Below are positions 13,201-24,378 of a DNA stretch of 64,000 nt, in pieces; the first letter of the stretch is position 1, and every line of letters begins with the position of its first letter. Location: positions 11,468,944 through 11,532,943 of the forward strand of contig NC_087083.1 in assembly GCF_026151205.1 (NCBI RefSeq), given 5' to 3'. The position numbers were made by a program, and so were the translations under genes. The stretch comes from Bolinopsis microptera (taxonomy: Eukaryota; Ctenophora; Tentaculata; Lobata; Bolinopsidae). Below the pieces are notes generated by a model, which was given only the letters and a program-made list of their open reading frames with translations, did not search any database and was not told the DNA's origin.

Positions 13201-14840
13201 GTCTGTAAACAACTATTTTATTAAAAGATTAAACAAAGTAAAACTTTAATCTTTACCACACAAACATATTACATTTTATGAAATGGTAATGTTTGGGCAC
13301 CCTGCACAGCTATAATTGGATTACAATGCTTTCTAGTATAAACATTATCTATATCTATAAGTTTATAGACACTTAGATAAAATGTAAGTAGTTATTGTGG
13401 AGTAGGTATATTCTAGACACTCAGATACAATGTTAGTAGTTATTGTGGAGTTTTGCTTGTGGAGTAGATACAATGTTATTGTTAGTAGTTATTGTGGAGC
13501 GCGCGAGTATTGCTTGCGGAGGTATATTCTTCAGAAGTTCTATTAAGACTCCTGCGTAAACCTGGGTGGAGTTGTTGACTACAGTAAATACTGCTAGTTG
13601 TTATGACGTAAATCATTTTAACTACTACTTTTGGTTTCTTAAACGATAAATTACGACTTCCACAACAGTACTACCGACGGTGGTCTGGGAGTACTAACTG
13701 TTTTCTAACTACAAATGTGATTTGATAATCGGCTGTGTTTAAGTTATTAAGTTGTTATTGGTAGGTTGTGTCTGTTCCTACACTGAGGTCGACTGTAAGG
13801 GCATTACGCTAACTTTGCATTGCTTTATTTTACCCTTAATTTTAATAAATAATCCCAAGTCTTATATGTTTCAAAAATTAAAAAGCTTTTTAATTCTATT
13901 TTGCATTCAATGTTTTGGCTATCTCAACGGTTTTATTATCTGAAATTATCTTAACTGAAAATTTTAGACAGGAGCTCATCCCTCAGACTATGATATTGAT
14001 ATTAGGATATTCTAAGGCACATACTTTAATAAGTTTATACTCACTAAAGGGCAAAGAAGTGCGCCATTCTTACACTTATTATTAGCTATTAAAACCATTT
14101 TCTGTCATTATAATTCTTTTCGTGGTCCAGCCGTATATTTGGATGGTTCATCAATCTGAAAAACGAAAAAAAAACTTTATTAAAGGTACGCACTACGTGT
14201 GAGTGCACGAGACTCTTTAAAGAGACGCCCAAATGCTTCACTGAGCATTATCTAGGGTCATCAGGTCGAGGCACCACTCAGTGAAACAGAAACTGCTTAC
14301 GTTGTTTAACGTAACAAATTAACAAGTGCTGATTCTTCATCGGATCATAACCAATAGATAACTCTTCTCGAATTTTAAACAGGAATAAACATTAGATTTT
14401 TAAGATCATTTTGCCTGTGATCTTAGTTCAGCATCAGCTAGCTGCTGTCTTTGCTGTTTTGATTCCGTCAACTTTTATGTTAAACTCTTTGTACCTGGTT
14501 CAATTTGAGATGGACATTCGAACCTCCGCAAACCTCCGCAGAGGCTTTGCTTTTTAAAAAATCCACCAATAAAAAATTTTATTTAGTTATTTAAGTGCTT
14601 TAGTTTAACTAAGGGTATCTAGTTCCATATTCAAGATATAAATGTGAACGTATATTTGGGGAGGTGAAGTATATTTCTTTAACACGTGACAGTGCTTTTG
14701 GGGTTTTATTGGTCGATTCAAGAAGCTGATTGTTAAGAAGAAGCTGATTGGTTAAATTTCATCACATGTCAAACAAATATCCATACCAGTTCAGTATTTA
14801 ACATAGTTATTTAATTTAGGAGCTGTGTGAAGGCAACGTA
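13201..14840. other. No gene seen
   Basis: Short duplications of gttagtagttattgtggag occur at 13390-13500. Otherwise this is AT-rich sequence without a recognisable coding block. Confidence 0.45.
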
Positions 14841-15200
14841 GACCCACTAATACTCACTAAGACTCACCAATACCCACTAATACTCACTAAAACTCACAAA
14901 AACTCACTAAGACTCACCAATACTCACTAATACTCGCTAAGACTCACCAATACTCACTAAGACTCACTAATACCCACTAATACTCACTAATACTCACTTA
15001 TACTCACTAATACTCACTAATACTCACTAATACTCACTAATACTCACTAATACTCACTAATACTCACTAATACTCACTAATACTCACTAATACTCACTAA
15101 TACTCACTAATACTCACCAATACTCACTAATACTCACTAATACTCACTAAGACTCACTAAAACTCACCAATACTCACTAATACTAACCAATACTCACTAA
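14841..15200. repeat. 10-bp minisatellite (tactcactaa)n
   Basis: About 36 copies of a decamer. The edges carry gactcaccaa and tacccactaa variants; the centre (15010-15110) is homogeneous. This is the usual pattern for an array that expands from its middle. Confidence 0.95.
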
Positions 15201-15950
15201 TAATAAAACTAATAAAAAATAATTAAACTGACCAATTCCCGAGTGCAGTTCGCAAATAAATCTATATATATTCATTCGATATATTATTATTATATATATA
15301 ATATAACGTCGTATAATTCTTAAGAAGAAGAATTCGTCTACTATTATACTCCGCGTAGCTTAAAATATTTCACTGTAAATGCCAAGTTGGAATAGTTAGT
15401 ATATCAGCTGTTGATGCTTTGTGTTTTGGGAAGATTGAAAACTTGGTTACCTTATTTTGTCTTGGAACATTTGAACATTATACGTTTACTGCCGTGTTTG
15501 AAAGTTTACACCAATAAAGATTGTTTATTATTTTGAATTTGATCGGTATACAAATTTCCACTATTACAACGATCCTAACGTCTGGGATTAAACTCGTCAT
15601 TAATCGGATCAAACAATCTGATTGATGCTGTTAATTCATTAACGAGCCAGCCACCAAATGCACATCCACGGTGATCATCCAAATACAAGATAGATTTAAA
15701 CAAATTCTAGGCATTAAGCCAAGTATTACGTATTTACAAACAGTCTGCAGTCCCCCTTAATGCTCACTAAATCTCAACCTTTCGTCTATAATATATTTAT
15801 TATGACAAAGGCATGTAAACGTCGACAATACTTGATGCATTTTATTTTCAGTGGAGACTTTCATTTCGTCCCCCTTAATCTATTATGATCGCGACAGTTA
15901 TCAAATCTTCACTATGTCAGGTCGATGAAAGATGGAAGCTGGCTAGATAA

Positions 15951-16260
15951 TACTCACTTATACTCACTTATACTCACTTATACTCACTTATACTAACTTA
16001 TACTCACTTATACTCACTTATACTCACTTATACTCACTTATACTCACTTATACTCACTTATACTCACTTATACTCACTTATACTCACTTATACTCATTTA
16101 TACTCACTTATACTCACTTATACTCACTTATACTCACTTATACTCACTTATACTCACTTATACTCACTTATACTCACTTATACTCACTTATACTCACTTA
16201 TACTCACTTATACTCACTTATACTCACTTATACTCACTTATACTCACTTATACTTACTAA
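15951..16260. repeat. 10-bp minisatellite (tactcactta)n
   Basis: About 31 nearly identical decamers, differing by one base from the array at 14841. It is bracketed by direct copies of gatgaaagatggaagctgg (from about 15923 and 16273). The array therefore sits inside a duplicated host segment. Confidence 0.95.
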
Positions 16261-16602
16261 ATGCTCTGTCAGGATGAAAGATGGAAGCTGGCTAGCTAAT
16301 CCAACTCGTAGCTTGTTGGTACCGGTAGTACTATGTTAAGTCACCGCATCCTACAATGCATAGTAGTGAGCCCACCCACGCCAGTAACGCCAATTCCCCC
16401 AAAAAACAGGTTAGTTAACTAAATAATTAATATTTAATCAATGTTGTAGTGAGTTTTAAAACACGTATAGTTCTGATTAAAAAACATATCAGTAATTTTT
16501 ATCGTTACTCTCATAATAGTTTTATATTTTGCATCCTCTTTATAACTTAAATGATGTTTTCGTACTTTATCTAAAATCAGGTTGATCTACTAATCAAATG
16601 GG

Positions 16603-16726
16603 CATGTTTGCAATGCATGTCTTACTTAATGTTTGCAATGCATGACGCATGTCTCACTTAATGTTTGCAATACATGTCTTACTTAATGTTTGCAATGCAT
16701 GTCTAACTTAATGTTGGCAATGCATC
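16603..16726. repeat. About 24-bp tandem repeat
   Basis: Four to five degenerate copies of atgtttgcaatgcatgtct with a variable actta tail. Confidence 0.75.
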
Positions 16727-16796
16727 ACTAAATGTATGTTTGTATGTCTAAATGTGTTATAAAATGTAACAATTTTATAACATTTATTGTTGATTG

Positions 16797-17335
16797 TGCG
16801 AAATCTGTCCGACAGCCAAATTAGCAGTTTCGGACAGGATACGCTTTCGGGCAGTAGTATTTTTTGGCGACATCTGTCCGACTTCGGATCACATTCGTTT
16901 TCACAAGCTCACGGGTACTCTTGTGACGTTGCTCCCACTGTTCTAATGCTGATTTGATCCATTGAGATCTGATCCATCGATACGTGATTGACTATTTAAG
17001 GACAGGATCGTGCTAGCCGTACACTAACAAACTGTAACAAGCTGCCGATCACAGTATATAGGAGAGGTATGGAGATCAGTTATCGCAATCAATGGCGACA
17101 ATCTTCAGTTTACCCCTCGACGCAAGCAAGGCTCGGAGGACCCTGTCCTGAATTGATTTACATACAAATTAGAAATTTTACGTATACAAAGTAACTAGTA
17201 ACAGTTCAAATCATGTCTCTAATTGGAAATGTGTCGTATTTAAATTGGATCATAATTTCGGACAGATGTCGTTTTTTTGGTAACATGAGTCGGACAAGAG
17301 TCGCTGTTGGACAGATGTCGGACAGATGTCGTGTT
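16797..17335. mobile_element. Candidate non-autonomous DNA element with ATCTGTCCGA ends
   Basis: Motifs of the form cgacatctgtccgac point inward on the left (16801, 16868). The reverse form ggacagatgtcg occurs three times on the right (17263-17330). This gives loose sub-terminal inverted repeats around about 540 bp. No transposase is present and no target-site duplication could be defined, so the borders are tentative. Confidence 0.3.
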
Positions 17336-20300
17336 ACCTTTATATACTATATATTATATTATTATATTATTGTTGCACAGCTTAGTTACGCCTATTTGTG
17401 TTATCGGATACTAGTTTTTAAAAAGGTTAACGGTCGGCCAGCATTTCCACTCGTCACTGCAAGCACTAAACATGTAATATTGTAATTGTTGGCGGAAATG
17501 GAGTGAGGTTCAGAGGTTAATGTTAATTACGATCAGTTTATCATGGTTATTATACTATAAATAAAGTCTTTTATGGAAAAATCACGTTACAGGAATAAAA
17601 AACAAAATTAAAACACTTCGCAACTCAATATCTATTCACAAATTGGACATCTATTGCGCACTGTTTCCAAAGAATCTAGTTTTTAGACTGGTATACCCCA
17701 AACTAGACCTGCGTAACAATAACGCTTGCTAAACAGTCCAATTATCAATTATCTTTTCTCGTGACATCGAGCACTGGCCAAAACGGCCCAATCACACGTT
17801 TTTAGACTGAAAATTGTTACAATTAGTGAGTGAAATTTCAAAAAAGTAAAAAGCAACGCGCACAATTTAAATCCTTTGCACTTAGGAAATTGATACCTTT
17901 TATAAAACCGAAAACAGGAAGTCTTGCAGTTTAATTTGCATGTATAAAAATGAAAATTACTAAAATGTTGCACTCTCATCTTAATGATTAGACCGATGGC
18001 GCGATTGGACAGCCACATTATGCACATATTAATGCAGCTAAACATTGAAAAACCTGGACTATTATTCCGCAAGGAGACTAACCTATTCACAGCTGTGTAG
18101 ATCAAAGCAGAATCTTTGTTCGCATAAAATGGTATGGCGCCCGATCATTACGTTTCAAACCACAGGGATTGTTATTATTGTTTTGTATGATAGAGGCAAA
18201 GTATTGACATGGCTCTTAGACACGTAAGCAAGGTGGTGTGTGCTCTTTTATGATATTTATTGTTCGCGGTTTGGTAATTTTCGGTAGTTCTTGGTTTGTT
18301 TTGGGGGAACGTGCTTGTAATTAAAGTAGTGTCACCTTTAGTGAAGTGTAGTAGTGTCACCTCTAGTGTAGTACTAGCAGTGTACCTACTATTCGTAACC
18401 CTTGCGTTAATGGTCGTTAGTCATGTGGATTACCAGTACGTATAATATTATAAGTAAGAGGTTACTTTGCTAACTCCTTGTCACAGCAGCTGTAAGGCAA
18501 AACAAATATGAAGGATATGTTACGGACGTGACTATATATTATTATAGTAGTACAAAGTTATTAACACTGAGTCAATAATTTGAACGGACGGTTTCAGAAG
18601 AATATTCATTTTGATTTTGGTCTCATTAGGATCAGCTGATATTTGACAGAATCTTAATAATTTTTGTTTGCGTTACGGTTACGATTAAGTGCTGAAGATA
18701 TCAAAGATATCGAGAAACCAGGAGACCAAAAAATTCAAATTTTAAGGTGAAGCTTGATTTTAAACCAATTACACATTTACATTAACGATCATAAATCTGC
18801 AAGGCTGATTGAATTTGTGCATAAAATGGATCTTTAGAAGGTCATCGAGCTGAAGTCCAAAGGTCAGGACAATCGTCTCGTACCTGACGTCTCTTATTAT
18901 ATTGTTCGGCTGCTTTGTAAGTCATAGTTATTTATTCAAGCGTACAATTTGGGTTAATATATGTTCTGGACCGGAAATGGATCTTATGAACAATTATTAA
19001 GTAGTCAAAATACATTTATAATAACCAAAATAATATTGTTGCGATATAAAATTGCCGGGCGCGCTTGCCAGTACTGTAATTACAAAACCACATACTGTTA
19101 CGATAGTGTTGTGATATAAAGTTAAACTTGCCGGGCGCGCTTGCCTGCACTCTAATTAAAATCTCTTGACGTGCGTGGTTGGTGGTAGTTGTACCTTACG
19201 CTAAGTACTTAAATTTATCGACCGATCCAGAAACTTGAGTAAAGTACGCAGCCTGCCGCCCTGAGTTTAAACAATTTCCAGAACTATTCCATGGTTATTA
19301 TGCTAGCATTGTGTATGTTTTTACTACTTATTCTATCCCGAAATTACAATGAAATACTGTTAACATGCCGTCTGTATCCGGAAATGTAATATGAGAATAT
19401 GCACATATCCGAGTAAGCCATGACTTATGTAAAGCTTATAATGAGCAAATGAAGGTAGTTGCAGTATATACTGCAACTACCTTCATTTAAATTGGGCTCT
19501 TATAGATATATACACTGCTTCATTCGTTAGACTCTTGCAGTACCATTGGCTTTATCATTTCCTATTCCTGAAACAAAATCTAATTTTACAATCGTTTGAT
19601 AGATTGCCTTGAATTGTAGTATGCTTGATACTTATATATATACTATATATAGTAGTGTAAACCATATCCATTCAGCGTTTTAAATTTGCAGCCAAAAGTG
19701 TAGCTGTTGATATGAGGCGGCGGCGGAGTAAAAGTTTGATACTTACTGTTAAGCATAAAAGTTACACGGATCGGAGACACTGGTTCATGGTTCAAAACTT
19801 TATTTTTATAAATTTATACAGCTAATGTCTTTCTATAATCTGCATCATATACGGCTGGCTGATGGTTATATCTATAATTGCTCGTGTCAATGAAGTGCAC
19901 ATTTTGTTGCTCAACTTTCTTTTGCTGTATCAAATATCACAGTAAAGATCACAACCATTCCATAAAAATGTTTGATGTAATAGTCACATCCCAGTTGAAC
20001 TCATTTATAAGCAGCTCATTATTTAAACAATTAATTTAATTAATTAATTGTTTAATTTATAGGCAGTTACTCCACCAATATAAGTTATATGCACGGTATA
20101 TGGATAGTGTAATTTTCAGGCCTTCTTAAAGATCTTTCGTCGATCTTTCAGTGTTTCTTTGTCTGGATACTGCACTTCTTAAATGTAAAGATTTTTAGCA
20201 CAAATGAAAGTTGCAATGAGATCATTCATCTATCCAACAATTCCATTATGTCCACATTAAACATACGTTATTATATATATATACGTTAGCATAGGACTGT

Positions 20301-20819
20301 GCTCATTTTGGGCCTCATGGTAATCTTCCATAGAACAGAAAACAATTGCTTCGAGAATATCAAGTAGAGAATTGCTTTTTCAAATATAAAAGAATAGACC
20401 AAGTTGACCAAAATGATTGGGTCTTGGGAGAATGGTTGCCTTGGGATATAGACAAGTCTAGCGGTTCAGATATAAAGACAATGCTAAACATTACAGGATT
20501 CAAACAATAATAGACTTGATCTTATCGATTATAACTTTGGACAATAGGTGGAAAAATATGGAAAAGATGTACACGCTCAATGCTCAAATATTACAATAAT
20601 TGTTCATCGAATAATGAATCGCTGTCTATTTGTCAAACGTTTGAACAATTATAATGCAAAGATGATATTTAGTTTTGCAAAACTATGAATATCTCTCACA
20701 ATGAATGGTCGAGACATGACCAAATTGAAGTAGTGACTGATAAAATAAGAATCTCTATTTTTGAGTGTATTTCATCGAATTTATTTCTTTCGATTTCACA
20801 CTAAACGTTATTCCGTCAG
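17336..20819. other. Gene-free stretch upstream of the potassium channel
   Basis: A 118-codon frame on the minus strand (17749-18105) has no recognisable domain. The sequence gatataaa...gccgggcgcgcttgcc is duplicated (about 19047 and 19117). The first coding exon of the downstream channel should lie here, but I could not identify it. Confidence 0.45.
19447..19488. repeat. Perfect 42-bp palindrome
   Basis: The 21-bp half starting aaatgaaggtagttgcagta is followed with no spacer by its exact reverse complement. It is a candidate cruciform. Confidence 0.93.
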
Positions 20820-21009
20820 GTAAACAAGATTATTCACATAAACGTCAGCGGAACGAAGTTTGAGACGACTTTGAGCGTCCTTCGAAAGTTCCCAACCACA
20901 TTGCTGGGTTCTTCTGACCTTGAATCGTACCTTGATTGCACTTCGGGAGATTACTTCTTCGACAGACACCGTCAATCCTTCGAGGCCATCATGTACTTTT
21001 ATCAAACAG
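20820..21009 (+). CDS. Kv channel exon: T1 domain
   Basis: Encodes [15 protein letters not shown] through [19 protein letters not shown], the first two thirds of the Shaker T1 (BTB-like) domain, which sets which subunits co-assemble. A stop codon lies in frame just upstream at 20802, and tccgtcag precedes the exon, so this is an internal exon. It ends in phase 1 at CAG|GTGGGT. A tandem copy of its last 24 nt and of this donor follows immediately. Confidence 0.88.
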
Positions 21010-24000
21010 GTGGGTGGAATTCTTTACCATCATGTACTTTTATCAAACAGGTGGGTGGAATTCTTTACCGAGTATAGCCGGATCCTAGTGTTCGTGGTTT
21101 AGTGTTGCTCTGAAGTGACAAATTCGTTTTCATTACTCAAGTGTAATGTAGAAAATTAGCCCGAGGTAAAATTTAGTGTCTTCTAGGACACAGCCCGTGA
21201 GTTGTAAAATCGTGTTAATCGTGTGTAATTCTATAATGGTGTAGTCTAATCACAAACGATCAGAAATTTGCTGACTCTGACTGAAAGGAAATGAAATGAA
21301 ACTATAAACGCGTTTTCAAAGTGATTTGGGGGGGGGGGCACATGATTAATTTGAATATAATAATTTAACGTATAATGATGGTACATTTTGGTATAGTATA
21401 ATGTATGATGTTTAGAGGATGAATAATAAACCATTTTATTCAGGTGGTCTCTTACACGTGCCCTGCCATGTAGATCCCGAGATATTCCGACAGGAACTCC
21501 ACTACTTCAAGATACACGATCTCATTCTCAAAGCACTCCCCAAGCCAGCGGAGAAAAAGCTCATGGAGCTTCCCAAACACAAAAACTTACAAGTACTGTG
21601 GAAGTTGTTGGAGTACCCTCAGTCCTCAGCTCCAGCCAAGTTTCTAGCAGTGGTAGAGATTGTGGTTATTGTACTGGCGGTAGCTTCCTTTTGCATCGAG
21701 ACCCTTCCACAGTTTCACGAGAGCATAAGAGAGGGTTGGAAGAAAAATGAAACAGCTGCCATTTTCTTCGCGATAGAAGCAAGCTGCATGGTTGTGTTTA
21801 CTTTTGAGTTCATTCTCAGAGTAATCAGCTGCCCAGATAAACTGCAATTCTGCAAGGGGATATTGAACATTATTGACTTGATCACAATTTTACCCTTTTA
21901 TGTGACACTTTTACTCCAAAATGAGCGGGCACTTGATTCGTTTGTCGTGTTGCGAGTAGTGCGACTTGCCAGGGTCTTCCGAATACTTAAACTGTCGCGA
22001 CACAGCAGAGGACTTATAACCCTAGGGCTTGCCCTAAGGGCGTCCCTTCGGGAACTAGCTCTCCTATTTTTCTTCCTTCTCATCGGGATTGTTCTCTTCT
22101 CATCGGGGGTTTACTACGCAGATTTGACAGAAGCCGACACGAAGTTTATGTCCATTCTGGACGGTTTCTGGTGGGCTGTCATTACTATGACCACTGTGGG
22201 ATATGGAGACGATGTACCACAGTCCAATTGGGGTGAGTTTAAATGGATTACCAGCTATTTCTATTAATTTTCTTCATAATCTATTTTGGATAAAAGTATA
22301 AAGGAAATGTTTGCAAAACTGTTGCAGGGTTAAAGTTACTCTTACAATTGTATTTTATTTGGCGCAATAGGAAACAAAAAGTCTCACTTTTTTTAATCAA
22401 TCGAGCTTTTGGATTTTAAATTTCTCCTCGGAGATGATTAGTTTCAATTTAATTCTTTAGAACAAAATTGATCAAGTAGCATTTAAAAGGAACTGTTCCA
22501 CTAATAAATCATATTTTATGGTTTTGATCTTATCAACACTCCATTGCTGCGATTTTTGCTCAAATCAATGACAACATTTTCATATCTCCTAAATAATTTC
22601 AAAATATATTGCATCTCTATCATCCATATACTTTACCAATAAATATATTTGCGGTGATATCCCCGAACAATCCCGTATGTACATTGTATACATTGTACAT
22701 TGTATATGTACATTGTATAATTCACATCTACTTCGAGTGTTTCGAGTGTTTGAAATAGAATGCTCATCATGCTTGTCAGGAACGAAGCAGTAACTGAATA
22801 TTGATTATTAAATAACTACTAATGATTAACCACTAATTATTAATTATTAATTGCAGGTAAAATAGTGGGAGGAATGTGTGCGGTGTCTGGGGTACTCATG
22901 ATAGCGCTTCCTGTTCCAGTTATTGTATCCAACTTCAACTACTATTATCAGCACCAAGGTAGTTATTCAGCTATTTATTTCCATTAGAATCTGTCTTCAC
23001 TAAGTCTATTCAGAAACAATCAGAAATTTGAATAAAAGAACTATCAAAATGAGACTCAATAACACTACACGAATCCACCAGAGTAGTTGATACTGATATG
23101 TTTCAGATTTTTTAGACAACATAATTATGTTTGATAGGCAGTATTCACATATCATCAAGGTACGGTCAAGATCATCAATTGTAACGATTTGATAATTTCA
23201 GGTCCCTCCAGAGTTAATCAAGATGGTTCAGAGCAGGTTTGTTTTATTCACAAAGAATACAAACTTGTTATCAACTTCCATTGGTTGTTTTCAATACACG
23301 TTTTTTAATAATGGGTCGTCAAAATTTTCAAACCCGACTGACCGTTTTCTGTGGAATGGTGGAAAGTCAGAAATCATAATTTTATCTGCTTTCGTAAGAT
23401 CTAAATTTTGTATTTTGCCTAGAACTGTGCAAGGTTTCGTCTAGATAACCTAGGTTTGATGGTCTATATTATACCATGTTACAAGTCTAGCGTAATTACC
23501 AACATGTTCCAGCGTTAATCACTGTTATATGAGTATTACAGTGAATAGAGAAGATAAATAGAAAGCAAGTTATTAACGAATTAAATGCACTCGATTTGTT
23601 ACATGTTCGTCTCATAAACCGTCTAGATAAAAAATGCTAACCAGGGGAGCTTCATGATATTGTTAAAAATATCCTTGTGTTTGAAGTATAACATTCTTAC
23701 AATAGCATTATAACACACAAATTCTTCGAATGAGTGGTAATAGCAAATCATAGCAAAAATTAATAACTCAATGCAGGCACTCACTGACTGAATTATTAAT
23801 GCCAACGTATGTGCACTGACTTTTGCCCCCCCCCCCCCCCCCCCCCCTGTATTATAACACACAAATCTGCCTACAGATAGACAATTTGGCTGAGCTGTGG
23901 AGTAAAGGTATATGTGTGGTGAGGGACGGAGTGACACCCAGTGCTACACAGTCAGTTCTCATGTCGGCCGGGAGGAGTCTTACCCTCACGGCTGCTGTTA

Positions 24001-24264
24001 CTCTCAACGCTAACGAACAAGGTGCACTTTTACACAATAAATACTTTCTTTACTCGATACTTTCTTTCTACTTTCATAGTCAACATGATTTTGTATGTAT
24101 CAGTATATACTATGATTTTGTATGTATCAGTATATACTGTACATACATTATACAAAAAAAGTAAATAACGAGTATATTTTGCAGGGGCAGACGGAGGTGG
24201 CAGCAAACTTAAGGTAAACATTAATTTATCTGCATCCGGGCATGATTCCAAATCTGTGCTATAA
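20820..24264 (+). CDS. Shaker/Kv1-type voltage-gated K+ channel, 5' partial
   Basis: Alpha subunit of a delayed-rectifier or A-type voltage-gated K+ channel; family members form plasma-membrane tetramers. Six exons join in frame: 20820-21009, 21444-22232, 22857-22958, 23202-23236, 23877-24021 and 24185-24264, giving 446 codons plus stop. All borders are AG/GT and all phases match. Domains by residue from the first exon: T1 tetramerisation 1-85, S1 about 128-148, S2 168-195, S3 201-220, S4 228-248 with an Arg every third residue, S5 262-285, pore with TVGYGD near 313-318, S6 327-360 with the PVP hinge. The linker [10 protein letters not shown] and S4-S5 are typical of Kv1 rather than Kv2-4. 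The N-terminal exon is missing. The last two tail exons are inferred from phase and splice sites only. Identity is certain; the subfamily is well supported. Confidence 0.92.
20986..21069 (+). repeat. Tandem duplication of exon end plus splice donor
   Basis: A segment of about 41 bp starting ccatcatgtacttttatcaa occurs at 20986 and again at 21027. Each copy contains CAG|GTGGGT. Use of the second donor (after 21050) would add 41 nt and shift the frame to a nearby stop. Confidence 0.92.
21444..22232 (+). CDS. Kv channel exon: T1 end, S1-S5 and pore
   Basis: The large central exon begins after ttattcag and joins the T1 exon in phase 1 to give [18 protein letters not shown]. It carries the rest of T1, voltage sensor S1-S4, S5 and the selectivity filter. 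S4 reads [20 protein letters not shown], so the gating charges are intact. The filter [14 protein letters not shown] is K+-selective. The exon ends at TGGG|GTGAGT. The open frame runs a further 11 codons into the intron before a stop, which is not part of the protein. Confidence 0.93.
22857..22958 (+). CDS. Kv channel exon: S6 with PVP gate
   Basis: 34 codons from [16 protein letters not shown] to [16 protein letters not shown]. They form the inner pore helix and the Pro-Val-Pro hinge characteristic of Kv1-4 channels. The acceptor is ttgcag and the donor CAAG|GTAGTT; phase 1 is kept on both sides. Confidence 0.92.
22962..23083 (+). repeat. Dispersed repeat in Kv intron, copy 1
   Basis: Starts 2 bp inside the intron after exon 22857-22958 and runs from gttattcagctatttatttc to cactacacgaatccaccag. 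Its two halves recur at 31916-32064, there with the first half inverted. A weaker relative lies at 55455-55525. Confidence 0.75.
23202..23236 (+). CDS. Kv channel mini-exon (35 nt), cytoplasmic tail
   Basis: After tttcag the 35 nt encode [11 protein letters not shown] and end at CAG|GTTTGT. The phase (1 to 0) fits both neighbours. It is supported only by splice borders and phase, so it is less certain than the core exons. Confidence 0.55.
23723..23850. mobile_element. 128-bp insertion with 16-bp target duplication and poly-C end
   Basis: The direct repeat attataacacacaaat occurs exactly at 23707-23722 and 23851-23866, flanking the insert. The insert ends in 22 C residues (23826-23847). A related copy without the long C run lies at 38417-38475. 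It sits directly before the acceptor of the Kv tail exon at 23877. Confidence 0.6.
23877..24021 (+). CDS. Kv channel exon: cytoplasmic C-terminal tail
   Basis: Encodes [18 protein letters not shown] and a Ser/Thr-rich stretch ending NANEQ. It lies between gcctacag and CAAG|GTGCAC, in phases 0 and 1 that match the adjoining exons. There is no domain I recognise. Assignment to the channel rests on reading frame and position. Confidence 0.6.
24185..24264 (+). CDS. Kv channel probable terminal exon
   Basis: Follows ttttgcag and reads ADGGGSKLK then [16 protein letters not shown] and stop at 24262. The C-terminus SVL fits a class I PDZ ligand (S/T-x-hydrophobic), a feature known in Kv1 channels. 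An alternative is splicing at AAG|GTAAAC (24213) to a small exon after 24305. AATAAA lies about 105 bp after the stop. Confidence 0.45.
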
Positions 24265-24367
24265 TTGTGCATCATATTCATAATTGTAACTCTTCGTAAC
24301 TGTAGGTAACTAAAATTAAATGTACTTTAACGTCTTACCTCAGTATCACTTGATAATTCATTATACT

Positions 24368-24378
24368 AATAAAATAAA
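24368..24378 (+). promoter_or_regulatory. Poly(A) signal for the Kv gene
   Basis: Two overlapping AATAAA hexamers about 105 bp downstream of the proposed stop codon. The location is plausible; use is unproven. Confidence 0.45.

Noticed and set aside
17749-18105. 118-codon minus-strand frame
   Set aside because: AT-driven composition, no domain, no splice or promoter context.
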